A DNA stretch of 64,000 nucleotides from Rhizobium sp. SG_E_25_P2 (GTDB lineage Bacteria; Pseudomonadota; Alphaproteobacteria; Rhizobiales; Rhizobiaceae). The notes below the pieces were generated by a model, which made no database searches, had not been told where the DNA came from, and worked only from the letters and a program-made list of their open reading frames with translations. The position numbers and the translations under genes are program-made. Positions within the stretch are counted from its first letter, which is position 1. Each line of letters opens with the position of its first letter. The DNA is taken from positions 62,001 through 126,000 of the forward strand of contig NZ_JARXVM010000005.1 in the NCBI RefSeq assembly GCF_029892285.1, given 5' to 3'. Shown one piece after another: positions 46,360-56,983 of this stretch.

Positions 46360-48882
46360 TCAGGCGGCCCGTCTGCTGTCCCGGGCGCTTCCGCCTTCGA
46401 GCTGGAAGCGGGCGACGAGTTCGCGCAGCAGATCCGCTTCCTGCGACAATTGCCGGGTGGCGGCATTTGTTTCTTCCACCATGGCGGCGTTGCGCTGGGT
46501 CATCTGGTCCATGGCGTTCACGGTCGCATTGATTTCCGACAGCGAAGACGACTGTTCGCGGCTCGACGTGGCGATGAGGTCGACATGGCCGGAGATCTCG
46601 ACGATCTGCTGGGCGATGGTCATCAACGCGTCCCCCGTCTGTTCGACATAGCGCGATCCCGTCGACACTTCCTGCGCGGAATTGCCGATCAGATCGCCGA
46701 TCTCTTTCGCCGCCTTGGCCGAGCGTTGGGCCAGTTCTCGCACTTCCTGAGCCACGACGGCGAAGCCCTTGCCGGCTTCGCCAGCGCGAGCGGCTTCGAC
46801 GCCGGCATTCAGCGCAAGAAGGTTGGTCTGGAAAGCGATGGAATCGATCACGTCGATGATCTGGCTGATCTTGTCGGAGGCGTCGCGGATGCGCACCATG
46901 GCCGATATGGCGTTCTGCACGATGCCCGAGGAGCTTTCGGCGTTCTTTGTGGCGGTCGCTACGATTTGACGGGCTTCGCTGGCGCGCCCCGACGTCGTCT
47001 TGACGGTGGCGGTGATCTGTTCGACCGCGGCTGCGGTCTCTTCCAGCGAGGCGGCCTGCTGTTCGGTGCGCTTGGCGAGATCGTCGGCGGCGTCGGCCAT
47101 CTGGCGGCCGTTGTCCTGGATCAGGTCGGAGGCGTTGCGGATCTCCGACATCGTGTTGCGCAGGCCGGCGATCGAACTGTTGAAGTCCTGACGCAGCGAA
47201 TCGAGTTCGCCGGCAAACGGCGTGTCGATGGTGAAGCGCAGTTCGCCGCGTGCGAGGTTGCCGAGCCCGTCGGCGAGCGCGCGCACCGCGACATTGACCT
47301 GGCGCGCCGTCTCGGCTTTTTCCACTTCGTTGCGCAGACGCTCGTCTTCCGAGGCGCGACGTGTGCGTTCGGCCTCTTCCTGCATAGCGATCTTCTGCTG
47401 CGCATTGCTCTTGAACACCGAGAGCGCGCGGGCCATCTCACCGATTTCATCCGGACGGCGGTCGCCGGTGATCGCAGTGTCGAGCGCACCGTCGGCAAGC
47501 CGGCGCATGGCGTTGGTGATGGCGAGGATCGGTCCCTTGAGCGTGATGACGAGAGCAGCGCCCGCCGCCATGGCGATCAGCACGCCAAGCGCCATAGCGC
47601 CGATCGAGATGGAATTGGCCTGGTCGCGTTCCGCGCCAGCGCTGTCGCGCTGCAGTTCGGCGAATTGCGTCAGCTTGTTCCAGGTCTGGTCGATCTGCTG
47701 GGCTGCGGCGGCGAATTCGGTTTCCTTGCTGCGGGCGTTCACCGCAAGTTCGGTGGCGCTCTTGTCGAGCTCTGTGGTCACCGGTTGCACGACCTTCGTC
47801 AGCTCCGAGAAGAACGGGTCGTCCTTGACCGCGCTCGCCAGCCGCTGCACTTCGGTATTATACATGTAGAGCGACTGCTGGACTTTTTTGACGCCGGCTT
47901 CGTCGGGTTTGGCGACGAGTTCGGCGAAGACCACGCGAATTTCATTGTTGTTGTTGACGATCGAGCGCAGCTTGTTGGCGACATTGTCAGCTTTGGAGAT
48001 CTGGGCGTCGGCGGCGGCGAGATTGAGGATCGATTGGCGCATCAGGTCGCCGCCGAATTGCTTGAACATCGTCGCGAGCGTCCGGAAACTGTTGATCGCG
48101 CCGTTGGTCTTGGCCATAACAGCGGGGCTCACATCTCCGGACTTGATTTGTGCGAGCACGGGGGCGAGTAGCTTTTCATATTTCTTAGCGTAGGGAAGCT
48201 TAGCTTTCGGCAGGGCGGCGGTCAGTTGCGCGGCGCTCTTTTCGAGATCAGGCCCGTATTTCTTGAGCACCGCCAGTTTGTCTGCGTCGGCGAGCATCTT
48301 GGCGTGATCAACCACCAGCGCGTCCAACATGGTGGCGATGCGGTCAATCTCGACGGCGTTGTTCAGGCCCTTCTTTTCGGCTTTTTCCTTCTTCTTCGCT
48401 TCCGCGATCAGCTTGAAGGATTTCTTACCGATGTCGCCCTGAACCTTTGTCAGTGTTTCCTGTGCTTTGGCGACACTCGCCATGATGGCGTTCTGCTTGC
48501 TCTGCAGGCCCCAGAGCGTTTCAACATTGTTGGAGATGGTTTTTGACTGATCAAGCGCTTCGTTGAGAAGCGTCACATCCGTCTCCGCGCTGAGGTCGTC
48601 CGCAGTCTGCTGGAGGAGGGACAGTTGAGCGGCCACATCGGAGGCGGCCGTCTGATGCGTGGCTTCCGACGGGCTGCGAAGAAAGTCGCTCATGCTGGCG
48701 AACACGGTCTTAAATCCGCTCAGCGATTGAAGGACGCTGTTGGAAATCTCCATGCGCCCCTGCAGCAGGCCCGACGCATAAAGCCCCGTTGCGCCAACGG
48801 CGGAAATACTCAGAACGAATGGCGCGACAAGCACAATCACTTTTGTCTGAATTTTGAAACGCGACATCAATTTGTCGATCAA
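46360..48882 (-). CDS. Methyl-accepting chemotaxis receptor 1
   Basis: The product is a transmembrane chemoreceptor. The likely start is TTG at 48882 with GAGGAGG eight bases upstream, giving 840 residues ([15 protein letters not shown]). This matches the starts of the three related receptors; an ATG at 48942 is upstream of that ribosome site. The order is TM1 (about residues 15-40), a long helical periplasmic sensor (about 40-410), TM2 (about 425-450), HAMP, and a signalling domain. The hairpin tip [20 protein letters not shown] is followed by [20 protein letters not shown]. The C-terminus is SRRAA. The sensor ligand is unknown. Confidence 0.93.
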   Translation of the reverse strand: MIDKLMSRFKIQTKVIVLVAPFVLSISAVGATGLYASGLLQGRMEISNSVLQSLSGFKTVFASMSDFLRSPSEATHQTAASDVAAQLSLLQQTADDLSAETDVTLLNEALDQSKTISNNVETLWGLQSKQNAIMASVAKAQETLTKVQGDIGKKSFKLIAEAKKKEKAEKKGLNNAVEIDRIATMLDALVVDHAKMLADADKLAVLKKYGPDLEKSAAQLTAALPKAKLPYAKKYEKLLAPVLAQIKSGDVSPAVMAKTNGAINSFRTLATMFKQFGGDLMRQSILNLAAADAQISKADNVANKLRSIVNNNNEIRVVFAELVAKPDEAGVKKVQQSLYMYNTEVQRLASAVKDDPFFSELTKVVQPVTTELDKSATELAVNARSKETEFAAAAQQIDQTWNKLTQFAELQRDSAGAERDQANSISIGAMALGVLIAMAAGAALVITLKGPILAITNAMRRLADGALDTAITGDRRPDEIGEMARALSVFKSNAQQKIAMQEEAERTRRASEDERLRNEVEKAETARQVNVAVRALADGLGNLARGELRFTIDTPFAGELDSLRQDFNSSIAGLRNTMSEIRNASDLIQDNGRQMADAADDLAKRTEQQAASLEETAAAVEQITATVKTTSGRASEARQIVATATKNAESSSGIVQNAISAMVRIRDASDKISQIIDVIDSIAFQTNLLALNAGVEAARAGEAGKGFAVVAQEVRELAQRSAKAAKEIGDLIGNSAQEVSTGSRYVEQTGDALMTIAQQIVEISGHVDLIATSSREQSSSLSEINATVNAMDQMTQRNAAMVEETNAATRQLSQEADLLRELVARFQLEGGSARDSRRAA

Positions 48883-49042
48883 GGCAAGCCCCTCCTCTGC
48901 GACAGCCGGACATCGCCGTTCGTCTCGCGACGGCTGCGACACTGCCGATGTATTGGATCCAGTGTCGCATCGGGGAATTAAGGACGGACTAACGCTTGCT
49001 GGCCGCAGCCCTATAAATCAGGGGAGGGAGCGCTTTTGCGCC

Positions 49043-49075
49043 AAAATGGATCGACGCGCCGAGCGACGCGTCGAT
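49043..49075 (-). terminator. Possible terminator of chemoreceptor 2
   Basis: A perfect 9-bp stem (ATCGACGCG / CGCGTCGAT, 49050-49058 with 49067-49075) lies ten bases after the receptor stop on the minus strand. It is followed by CCATTTTGG, only a short T-run. Confidence 0.55.
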
Positions 49076-49084
49076 CTCCGCCGA

Positions 49085-50437
49085 TCAGGCCGCGCGTCTT
49101 GCGTGGTTGCCTTGGCTTGCCAGTCGGAACTGCTGGACGAGGCCCATGAGGTTGTCGGCTTCGTCGGCGAGCTGGCGGGTGGCGGCGTTGGTTTCCTCCA
49201 CCATGGCGGCGTTGCGCTGGGTCATCTGGTCCATCGAATTGACCGAGGAATTGACCTCCGCCAGCGCGTTGGACTGGTCGCGGCTCGCCATGGCGATGGT
49301 TTCGACCCGTTCCGACACCGTGACGATCTTGTGCGAGATCTCGGCCAGCACCTTGCCGGTCTGCTGCACCAGCCGCGAACCGGAAGAGACTTCCGCGCTC
49401 GACTTGCCGATCAGGTCCTTGATCTGCTGGGCGGCGCCCGCCGAACGCTGGGCCAGTTCGCGCACTTCCTGGGCGACGACGGCAAAACCCTTGCCGGCTT
49501 CACCGGCGCGGGCCGCCTCGATGCCGGCGTTGAGCGCGAGCAGATTGGTCTGGAAGGCGATGTCGTCGATCACGTCGATGATCTGCACGATCTGGTTGGA
49601 GGCGTCCTCGATGCGGCCCATGGCGGTGATCGCCGAGGCGACGATCGTGGAGGAGGCGTCTGCGCTTTTCTTAGTTTCGCCGACGATATGGTTGGCTTCT
49701 TCGGCGCGTTCGGCCGAGGATTTGACCGTGACCGTGATCTCTTCGACGGCTGCGGCGGTCTGTTCGAGCGCTGCGGCCTGCTGTTCGGTGCGCTTGGCGA
49801 GATCGTCGGCTGCGGCGCTCATTTCGCCGGCGTTGCGCTGGATCATTTCGGTGTTTTCGCGGATCTGCGCCATCGTGTCCTGCAGCTTGGAGAGCGAGGA
49901 GTTGAAGTCGGCGCGCAGCGTCTCCAACTTGCCGAAGAACGGCGTCTCGATGGTCTGGGAAATGTCGCCCTGGGCGAGACGGCCGAGACCGGCGGCGAGC
50001 GCGTTGACGGCGAAGTCGATCTGACGATCGATATCGAGCTTTTCAGCGTCGTTGCGGCGACGTTCGTCGTCGGCGGCGGCGCGTTCGGCGTCGGACCGCT
50101 GTTCGATTTCGATCTTGGACAGCGCATTCTGCTTGAAGACGCCGAGCGCGCGGGCCATTTCGCCGATTTCGTCGATGCGGGCTTCGCCATTGATCTTGGT
50201 GTCGAGCACGCCTTCGGCGAGCTTGCGCATGGCCGAGGTGATCTGGCCGATCGGGCCCTTGAAGGTCATGACCAGGCCGATGCCGGCGAAGATGGCGATG
50301 AGGATGCCGGTGATGGTGGCGCCGACCGAGATGGAGTTGGCGCTGTCGCGCTCCTTGCCGGCGCTCTGCTTCTGCAGTTCGGCAAACGCCGTCAGCTGCT
50401 TCCAGATTGCGTCGATGTCGGAGGCGGCGGCGGTGAA
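49085..50437 (-). repeat. 1353-bp near-identical repeat, copy in receptor 2
   Basis: This block is nearly identical base for base to 53848-55200, in the same orientation and of exactly the same length. It covers the end of the sensor, TM2, HAMP and the whole signalling domain. Similarity stops abruptly at GTGAA (50433-50437). Scattered mostly silent changes remain. Confidence 0.9.
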
Positions 50438-51610
50438 AGCGGCGACGCGGCTCTTGTTGATGTCGAGCAACGATTTTGCGTCAGTCTCCAGCGTTTTCAG
50501 CGCGGGCGTATAGTTGATTTCCAGACTGTCGGCGATCGACGAGCCCTTGGCGCTCATCGCGAGGGTCGCCAGGCTGGTTTTGAGACGCGTGATCATCGGT
50601 TTCAGCGTCGACAGATTGGCGTCGGTCGGCGCCGTCATGAAACGGGCGACCTCGGTCTCCATCAGGAAGGTCGCCTCGACCACGGCCCGGCTGTCGCGCA
50701 CCACGGATTGGGCTGCTTTCATTTCCGTCTTGAGCGCGGCGAAGCGTTCGGTCGCCAGCTTCATCTTTTGCTGAGCGGCAAGACCGATGAAGATGTTGAC
50801 TTGACGCAGGGCGTTGAGCTTGGTCATGAGCCGGGCGGCGGCTTCGTCGCTGACGACGTTTTCAGTCAGCACCGCCTCGACCGCCTTCACGCTTTCGTCG
50901 AGTTTTCTGACCGCCACCGCGTTCGGGTCGCCGATCAGCGCCCCGAGTCGATATTTCAGCGCCTTCAATTCGCGCATGCTGGACTGCACAAAGGCAATTT
51001 TGTCCGCTGCGGTGAGTTTGGATATCGCGCCTTTGGCGACATCGTTGACCAGGGCTGCGCCAGCGGTGATCTGCGCCGCGTCGTCGATCATGGTCTTGGC
51101 TTCGTCGTCTTCCTTCGCGGTTTTTTCCTGCAGCGAGGTCGCCGACGTGTTCAATTCGAGCTTGCCAAAGCCGATATTGGCGATCTCGTCGTTCAACACC
51201 TTCTCAACCTCGGACTCACGGGTGTGAAGCGTTTTCAGCTCGTCGATCTGCGGACGCACCTTCTGCATGGAGGCGATGACCGAGCCGAGTTCGGTTTTGC
51301 CGGTGTCGCCTGCGGCCATGCTGGAATGCATGTCGTTGAGCAGATCGTCCTGACGCTGGAGAGTGTCGACCGCAGCGGCATAGTTTTCGTCGCTGGCTTT
51401 GTCGAGAAACACGTTCATGGCTGCGGTCAGGTCACGGAATCCGCTGAGCGCCTGAAGAACGCGATTTGAGACTTCCATCCTGTTCTGGAGCAATCCGGAA
51501 GCGTAAAGGCCGGTCAGGCCCACGGCTGAGATCGCAGCCACGAAGGGAAGGATGAAAATAAGGACCTTTGTCTGGATACGGAACCGCGAAAGCAAAGCAT
51601 CGATATTCAT
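49085..51610 (-). CDS. Methyl-accepting chemotaxis receptor 2
   Basis: The 841-residue chemoreceptor starts at ATG 51610 ([19 protein letters not shown]). An upstream ATG at 51673 adds 21 unrelated residues. Layout: TM1 (about 16-40), helical periplasmic sensor (about 40-390), TM2 (about 412-436), HAMP, and the signalling tip [20 protein letters not shown]. The C-terminus is HARRAA. From residue about 392 ([15 protein letters not shown]) to the end it differs from receptor 4 at only two amino acids that I could find, whereas the sensors differ widely. Confidence 0.93.
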   Translation of the reverse strand: MNIDALLSRFRIQTKVLIFILPFVAAISAVGLTGLYASGLLQNRMEVSNRVLQALSGFRDLTAAMNVFLDKASDENYAAAVDTLQRQDDLLNDMHSSMAAGDTGKTELGSVIASMQKVRPQIDELKTLHTRESEVEKVLNDEIANIGFGKLELNTSATSLQEKTAKEDDEAKTMIDDAAQITAGAALVNDVAKGAISKLTAADKIAFVQSSMRELKALKYRLGALIGDPNAVAVRKLDESVKAVEAVLTENVVSDEAAARLMTKLNALRQVNIFIGLAAQQKMKLATERFAALKTEMKAAQSVVRDSRAVVEATFLMETEVARFMTAPTDANLSTLKPMITRLKTSLATLAMSAKGSSIADSLEINYTPALKTLETDAKSLLDINKSRVAAFTAAASDIDAIWKQLTAFAELQKQSAGKERDSANSISVGATITGILIAIFAGIGLVMTFKGPIGQITSAMRKLAEGVLDTKINGEARIDEIGEMARALGVFKQNALSKIEIEQRSDAERAAADDERRRNDAEKLDIDRQIDFAVNALAAGLGRLAQGDISQTIETPFFGKLETLRADFNSSLSKLQDTMAQIRENTEMIQRNAGEMSAAADDLAKRTEQQAAALEQTAAAVEEITVTVKSSAERAEEANHIVGETKKSADASSTIVASAITAMGRIEDASNQIVQIIDVIDDIAFQTNLLALNAGIEAARAGEAGKGFAVVAQEVRELAQRSAGAAQQIKDLIGKSSAEVSSGSRLVQQTGKVLAEISHKIVTVSERVETIAMASRDQSNALAEVNSSVNSMDQMTQRNAAMVEETNAATRQLADEADNLMGLVQQFRLASQGNHARRAA

Positions 51611-51810
51611 TATCTTGAACCTTTGGAGCGTTTGGCCGCCTGCATGGTCGCTGGAGCGCAACCCTTCATGCATGCGCCTGAACTTTCAGTGTTATTAATC
51701 CATAACTGGTGCTGACATTTACATTCAGGTATTAAAGGATGCCTAATGCAGGACTTGTATCTTTAAATAAAACGCCAAAAATTCCTATTTTAGAACATTG
51801 TGATGCGTAA

Positions 51811-51842
51811 GAAAATGGCGAGACTCGGGGGAGTCTCGCCAT
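51811..51842 (-). terminator. Terminator of chemoreceptor 3
   Basis: A perfect 12-bp stem (ATGGCGAGACTC / GAGTCTCGCCAT, 51815-51826 with 51831-51842) closes a four-base loop and runs into TTTTC on the minus strand, 21 bp after the stop. Confidence 0.88.
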
Positions 51843-51863
51843 GAAAATCCAGGGGGCTGACGT

Positions 51864-53708
51864 CTATGCGGCGTATTTCGAGGCCGTGACGTCGCTTTTT
51901 GATGATTTCCGAATATTGAACTTTTCGATCATCGTCATCAACTGATCCGCCTCTTCTGCGAGGTGCTGCGTCGCGGCGTTGGTCTCCTCGACCATGGCGG
52001 CGTTTTGTTGGGTCATCTGATCCATCGCGGTCACCGACGCGTTGATTTCCTGCAGCGACGAGGATTGTTCGCGGGCGACGCCGGAGATCACCTGCACATG
52101 TCCGGCGATGTCGACGATCTGCCTGGAGATCTCGATCAGCGCTTCCCCGGTCTGTTCGACGAAATGAGAGCCGGTCGAGACTTCCTGTGCGGAATTGGTG
52201 ATCAGGTCGCCGATTTCCTTGGCGGCCTTGGCGGATCGTTGCGCCAGCTCGCGCACTTCCTGGGCGACGACCGCAAAGCCTTTGCCGGCTTCGCCGGCGC
52301 GCGCCGCCTCGACGCCCGCATTGAGCGCAAGCAGATTGGTCTGGAAAGCGATGGAATCGATCACATCGATGATCTGGCTGATCTTGTCGGATGCGTCGCG
52401 AATGCGTGTCATGGACGAGACGGCGTTCTGCACCACGGGAGCGGAACTGTCTGCGGTCGTCCGGGCAAGACCGATCACCCGGGAGGCTTCGTCGACGCGC
52501 GCTGCCGAGCCCTTCACATTCTGGGTGATTTCCTGCACGGCGGCGGCGGTCTCCTCAAGTGACGCCGCCTGTTGTTCGGTTCGGCGCGACAGATCGTCGA
52601 TGGCGCCGGACATCATCCGCGTGTTGGCGTGGATGGCGCGCGTGGCGCCTTGAATTCCGCCCAGCGTTTCGCCCATGCGCTCGACCGACAGGTTGAAGTC
52701 GCGCCGAAGCGTCTCCAGCCGCCCCTCTAGAGCGATGTCGATGCGACAGTCCAGATCGCCTTGAGCCAGTCGACCCAGCGCTCCGGCGAGCAATTCCACG
52801 GCTCGGTTGACTTTCTCGTCTTCGGATCGCTTTTGCTGGTCCGCCTGCTCCTGGATCTGCACCATCAGGTCGGCATTCGCCATCGCTTCGGCTTCTAGTT
52901 TCGTCTTTTCAGCGATGCCGGCGCGAAAGACGTCGATGGTGCGGGCGACGCGCCCGAATTCATCGATCTTGTCGAGATAGGGCACGGATGTGTTGAGGGC
53001 GCCCCGCGCGACCTGGTCGATGCAATTCGCCAGGCTGGACAATGGAGCGACGATGCGGCGGGCGGCGATATAAGCGGCGAGACCGAACACCGCAACGGCG
53101 CCGCAGCCGACGGCGATCGCGAGCCAGGCGAGATATTGCATCCGCGCTTCATAGACATCCATGGGAATGCCGATGAACAGCACGCCGATGGTTTGGCCGC
53201 CGCTGTTCTTGACGGGAACGTACCCGGTCATGAAGCTTTTTCCGAATAAGGTTGCCGGACCGAAATAAGCCGCGCCGTTTGCAAGGGCGCCTTGCGCCGG
53301 GTGATCTGCGGCGAGTTTCGTGCCGACCGCCCGTTTGCCGTCTTTCTTCACATTGGTGGAAACCCGTACATAGTCCGAACCTTGACGTTCGAATATGGTG
53401 GCCACACCGGAAATGGCTGCCGCCACACGGTCGACCAGGGCGAAGTCCGGCTTGACGGAAACTTTTTCCGCTTGCAGGCCCGTCAGTTCTCCCTGGCGCA
53501 TTTCGACTTTCGCGCCGGGTTGGTCCAGTTCGTAAAACTGGCTGAAGATACGCGCCGCATCCCGTGAATCCGCAACCGCGTCGTCGAGGACAAACGAACG
53601 CAGACTGACATTCATCGCCAGCGAAATCACCGCTGCGGTTAAAACAACCGCGAAGACGCAAAGCGCGGCCAATCTGTTGGCGGCGGAGGAACGAAGGAAA
53701 TGCAGCAT
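51864..53708 (-). CDS. Methyl-accepting chemotaxis receptor 3 (Cache-type sensor)
   Basis: The 614-residue chemoreceptor differs from its neighbours in the sensor half. TM1 (about residues 10-33) is followed by a periplasmic domain of about 160 residues. Its segments TIFERQGSDYVRVSTNVKKD, GKSFMTGYVPVKNSGGQTIG and VLFIGIPMD are typical of a single Cache-type (Cache_3/Cache_2) sensor. TM2 (about 195-217), HAMP and the signalling tip [20 protein letters not shown] follow. The signalling half is closest to receptor 1. The C-terminus reads SKYAA. Cache domains commonly bind small organic acids or amino acids; the ligand here is unknown. Confidence 0.93.
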   Translation of the reverse strand: MLHFLRSSAANRLAALCVFAVVLTAAVISLAMNVSLRSFVLDDAVADSRDAARIFSQFYELDQPGAKVEMRQGELTGLQAEKVSVKPDFALVDRVAAAISGVATIFERQGSDYVRVSTNVKKDGKRAVGTKLAADHPAQGALANGAAYFGPATLFGKSFMTGYVPVKNSGGQTIGVLFIGIPMDVYEARMQYLAWLAIAVGCGAVAVFGLAAYIAARRIVAPLSSLANCIDQVARGALNTSVPYLDKIDEFGRVARTIDVFRAGIAEKTKLEAEAMANADLMVQIQEQADQQKRSEDEKVNRAVELLAGALGRLAQGDLDCRIDIALEGRLETLRRDFNLSVERMGETLGGIQGATRAIHANTRMMSGAIDDLSRRTEQQAASLEETAAAVQEITQNVKGSAARVDEASRVIGLARTTADSSAPVVQNAVSSMTRIRDASDKISQIIDVIDSIAFQTNLLALNAGVEAARAGEAGKGFAVVAQEVRELAQRSAKAAKEIGDLITNSAQEVSTGSHFVEQTGEALIEISRQIVDIAGHVQVISGVAREQSSSLQEINASVTAMDQMTQQNAAMVEETNAATQHLAEEADQLMTMIEKFNIRKSSKSDVTASKYAA

Positions 53709-53800
53709 GGTGCGGGCCCCAGATTGATAAATAACAAATTAGAATTTGAATCAAAATTTTAAAATACTATAAATTTTACGGGGATTCTGCTTGATAAATG

Positions 53801-53827
53801 AAAAAAGCGCGGCAAATGCCGCGCTTT
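53801..53827 (-). terminator. Terminator of chemoreceptor 4
   Basis: A perfect 11-bp stem (AAAGCGCGGCA / TGCCGCGCTTT, 53804-53814 with 53817-53827) with a two-base loop is followed by TTTTTTCATT on the minus strand, 20 bp after the stop. Confidence 0.88.
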
Positions 53828-53847
53828 CATGGGGGCGTTGACCTGCG

Positions 53848-55200
53848 TCAGGCCGCGCGTCTTGCGTGGTTGCCTTGGCTTGCCAGTCGGAACTGCTGGA
53901 CGAGGCCCATGAGGTTGTCGGCTTCGTCGGCGAGTTGGCGGGTGGCGGCGTTGGTTTCCTCCACCATGGCGGCGTTGCGCTGGGTCATCTGGTCCATCGA
54001 ATTGACCGAGGAATTGACCTCCGCCAGCGCGTTGGACTGGTCGCGGCTCGCCATGGCGATGGTTTCGACCCGTTCCGACACCGTGACGATCTTGTGCGAG
54101 ATCTCGGCCAGCACCTTGCCGGTCTGCTGCACCAGCCGCGAACCGGAAGAAACTTCCGCACTCGACTTGCCGATCAGGTCCTTGATCTGCTGGGCGGCGC
54201 CCGCCGAACGCTGGGCCAGTTCGCGCACTTCCTGGGCGACGACGGCGAAACCCTTGCCGGCTTCGCCGGCGCGGGCCGCCTCGATGCCGGCGTTGAGCGC
54301 GAGCAGATTGGTCTGGAAGGCGATGTCGTCGATCACGTCGATGATCTGCACGATCTGGTTGGAGGCGTCCTCGATGCGGCCCATGGCGTCGATGGCCGAA
54401 GCGACGATCGTGGAGGAGGCGTCTGCGCTCTTCTTGGTCTCGCCGACGATATGGTTGGCTTCCTCGGCGCGCTCGGCCGAGGATTTGACCGTGACCGTGA
54501 TCTCTTCGACGGCGGCGGCGGTCTGTTCGAGCGCTGCGGCCTGCTGTTCGGTGCGCTTGGCGAGATCGTCGGCTGCGGCGCTCATTTCGCCCGCGTTGCG
54601 CTGGATCATCTCGGTGTTTTCGCGGATCTGCGCCATCGTGTCCTGCAGCTTGGAGAGCGAGGAGTTGAAGTCGGCGCGCAGCGTCTCCAACTTGCCGAAG
54701 AACGGCGTCTCGATGGTCTGGGAGATGTCGCCCTGGGCGAGACGGCCGAGACCGGCGGCGAGCGCGTTGACGGCGAAGTCGATCTGGCGGTCGATGTCGA
54801 GCTTTTCAGCGTCGTTCCTGCGACGTTCGTCTTCGGCGGCGGCGCGTTCGGCGTCGGACCGCTGTTCGATCTCGATCTTGGACAGCGCATTCTGCTTGAA
54901 GACGCCGAGCGCGCGGGCCATTTCGCCGATTTCGTCGATGCGGGCTTCGCCATTGATCTTGGTGTCGAGCACGCCTTCGGCAAGCTTGCGCATGGCCGAG
55001 GTGATCTGGCCGATCGGGCCCTTGAAGGTCATGACCAGGCCGATGCCGGCGAATATGGCGATGAGGATGCCGGTGATGGTGGCGCCGACCGAGATGGAAT
55101 TGGCGCTGTCGCGCTCCTTGCCGGCGCTCTGCTTCTGCAGTTCGGCAAACGCCGTCAGCTGCTTCCAGATTGCGTCGATGTCGGAGGCTGCGGCAGTGAA
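53848..55200 (-). repeat. 1353-bp near-identical repeat, copy in receptor 4
   Basis: This is the partner of the block at 49085-50437. The protein differences seen are one Asp/Glu (DDERRRN versus EDERRRN) and one Thr/Asp (AITAMG versus AIDAMG). Just past 55200 the two genes become unrelated in sequence although both still encode helical sensor. Confidence 0.9.
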
Positions 55201-56373
55201 CTGGCCCATGCGCTCGTCGGTTACCGTCACCAGCGACGTGCTGTCTTCGTCCATTTTGGCGATTGCCGGCAGCAGCGAAGTTTCGAGTTTCTTGAAGAAA
55301 TCGAGGTCATGGGCAGAACCGGACAACGCCACCATGGCGGTCTTGACGATGTCGAATTCCTTCTTGAGCCGCGAGAGATTGTCCGCCGTCGGCGCCATCA
55401 TGAAGCGGGCGAGTTCGATCTGGATGGAGTAGCCGGAGCTTACGACCTTGCGGCTGTCGCCGAGCACGCCCTCCGCCTTGACCAGCGGTTGGTCGAGTTC
55501 GGCGAATTTCAGCGTTGCTTCCTTCATCTTCTGCGATGCGGCGAGGCCGAGATAGACGGAAATCTGGCGGAAGCTCGACAGCTTGGTCGCCATCTTGGCG
55601 GCGAGGTCATCCGAAGCGGTTGTCGCCGAGGAGAGCGTGGCGAGGTCCGTAACGGCCGTTTCGAGCGATTGTGACACAGCCTTGTTCTTGGCCGGCAGGG
55701 CGGCGCGGAGGATCCGGGCGCGCTTCTTCAGCTCGCCGAGGCTGTTCTGCACAAACTTCAATTTTTCATCAGAGCTTTTAAGGCGCACATATTTGCTGGC
55801 GAGTTCGCTGAGGAACGCCGCAGACGTGGTGATGCGTTCGGCTTCACGCAGCTTGGATTTCGCGGCGCTTTCATCGGTGCGCACGGCTTTCTGCAATTCG
55901 GTTGCCGATTCGCTCAGTTTCATCTGCGAGCCGACGATGACGTTCTCGCCGTCATGGATCGCCTTGCGAAGCGTCTCTTCTCTTTCGTGCAGCGCCCACA
56001 GGCCATCGAAACGCTCAATCACGCCATTGATGGACTTGGTCGCTTCGGCCAGATCGCTCCAACCTTCCGCCGTTTCGTCGAGCTGGGAGAGCATTCCGTT
56101 GAGCAGGTCGCGCTGCTCCACCAGTTTGTTCTTCACTGTATCGCGCAGTTCCGGCGTCGTCTCGTCGAGGAACTTGTTCATCGTATCCGATACGTCGCGG
56201 AAGCCGCTTAGGCTTTGCAGAACGCTGTTGGAAATTTCCATCCGTCCCTGGAGCAGGCCCGATGCATATAGGCCGGTCAGGCCAACGGCGGTGATGCTCA
56301 CCACGAACGGAAGGATGAAAATCAGAACTTTGGTTTGAATTTTGAACCGTGACAACATGCGGTCGATATTCAT
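53848..56373 (-). CDS. Methyl-accepting chemotaxis receptor 4
   Basis: The 841-residue chemoreceptor starts at ATG 56373 with a GAGGAG ribosome site ([19 protein letters not shown]); an ATG at 56436 upstream is rejected. The order is TM1, long helical sensor (about 40-390), TM2, HAMP and signalling domain. The first 70 residues resemble receptors 1 and 2 ([18 protein letters not shown]). The sensor is its own. The last 450 residues are almost the same as in receptor 2. The C-terminus is HARRAA. The ligand is unknown. Confidence 0.93.
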   Translation of the reverse strand: MNIDRMLSRFKIQTKVLIFILPFVVSITAVGLTGLYASGLLQGRMEISNSVLQSLSGFRDVSDTMNKFLDETTPELRDTVKNKLVEQRDLLNGMLSQLDETAEGWSDLAEATKSINGVIERFDGLWALHEREETLRKAIHDGENVIVGSQMKLSESATELQKAVRTDESAAKSKLREAERITTSAAFLSELASKYVRLKSSDEKLKFVQNSLGELKKRARILRAALPAKNKAVSQSLETAVTDLATLSSATTASDDLAAKMATKLSSFRQISVYLGLAASQKMKEATLKFAELDQPLVKAEGVLGDSRKVVSSGYSIQIELARFMMAPTADNLSRLKKEFDIVKTAMVALSGSAHDLDFFKKLETSLLPAIAKMDEDSTSLVTVTDERMGQFTAAASDIDAIWKQLTAFAELQKQSAGKERDSANSISVGATITGILIAIFAGIGLVMTFKGPIGQITSAMRKLAEGVLDTKINGEARIDEIGEMARALGVFKQNALSKIEIEQRSDAERAAAEDERRRNDAEKLDIDRQIDFAVNALAAGLGRLAQGDISQTIETPFFGKLETLRADFNSSLSKLQDTMAQIRENTEMIQRNAGEMSAAADDLAKRTEQQAAALEQTAAAVEEITVTVKSSAERAEEANHIVGETKKSADASSTIVASAIDAMGRIEDASNQIVQIIDVIDDIAFQTNLLALNAGIEAARAGEAGKGFAVVAQEVRELAQRSAGAAQQIKDLIGKSSAEVSSGSRLVQQTGKVLAEISHKIVTVSERVETIAMASRDQSNALAEVNSSVNSMDQMTQRNAAMVEETNAATRQLADEADNLMGLVQQFRLASQGNHARRAA

Positions 56374-56659
56374 AAGTGCTCCTCGCCAAGGCCTATGACC
56401 GGGGCGTCGGTCTCGCCAGGCGACAAAGCTTCGCACAGGCCGGTTCCGGCGCCGTCACGTCGCAGTCATTGCGGAAGTGGTTCACGGTCAATCGACATCA
56501 TCGTCGACCCCGCAAGTATGTTCTGCTCTTCTTAAAATTGACTTACTTATAGAAACTTATCGTCAAGCCTGTTTGACAGGCTGGCGCCGAGGACAGAGTC
56601 CATGGCTGCCGCCACAGGTGGTTAAGCCCTGCGGCGGCGATAGATGGTCGGTAGCTGGT
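56374..56659. other. 286-bp gap before receptor 4
   Basis: The gap must hold the leftward receptor 4 promoter and the end region of the small gene at 56660-56800. No hairpin with a T-run and no credible gene were seen. Confidence 0.4.
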
Positions 56660-56800
56660 TCAGCTCAGGAAAAGGCTAATTCCATAAAGCGTGGCGAAAC
56701 TCGCCGACAGCGTGGCGATCCAGAACAGTCGGGCGCCGGTCTCCGCCTTCTCGGCTTTCGCGATGGCGATTGCGCGCCGGCGACGTGGAAATTCTGCCAT
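56660..56800 (-). CDS. 46-residue single-pass membrane protein
   Basis: This gene is short enough to be missed by usual length limits. Its 46 residues start MAEFPRRRRAIAIAKAEKAE, then one hydrophobic helix (LFWIATLSASFATLYGISLF) that runs almost to the end. An AGGGG ribosome site lies seven bases before the ATG. The strongly basic head before the helix predicts an N-in topology with nearly nothing outside. No family is recognised. It lies between receptor 4 (same strand) and the divergent glutamine synthetase gene. Confidence 0.6.
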   Translation of the reverse strand: MAEFPRRRRAIAIAKAEKAETGARLFWIATLSASFATLYGISLFLS

Positions 56801-56983
56801 TCTCAACCCCTACCAATGAGCTGCGTCGATTAGACTACGATCCGCAGTCTTTCTCAAGAAAGAATTAAAGTTCCGAGTCGGCTCAAGGTTCGGTTAAAAC
56901 TTTGCCCAAAAAGTGGCTGCCCCCTCGCCAATTGCGCGGGAAAAGGTATGATCGTCTTATCCCAAACCTCAAACCGGTGGATC

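Noticed and set aside
48854-51469. Long plus-strand frames of 871 and 602 codons (also 53866-55674) opposite receptor genes
   Set aside because: They are antisense shadows of the chemoreceptor genes. They repeat between receptors only because the receptor DNA repeats.
50434-53847. Repeat between receptors 2 and 4 as a composite mobile element
   Set aside because: The repeated blocks are coding halves with no terminal inverted repeats or transposase, so gene conversion or duplication is the simpler reading.
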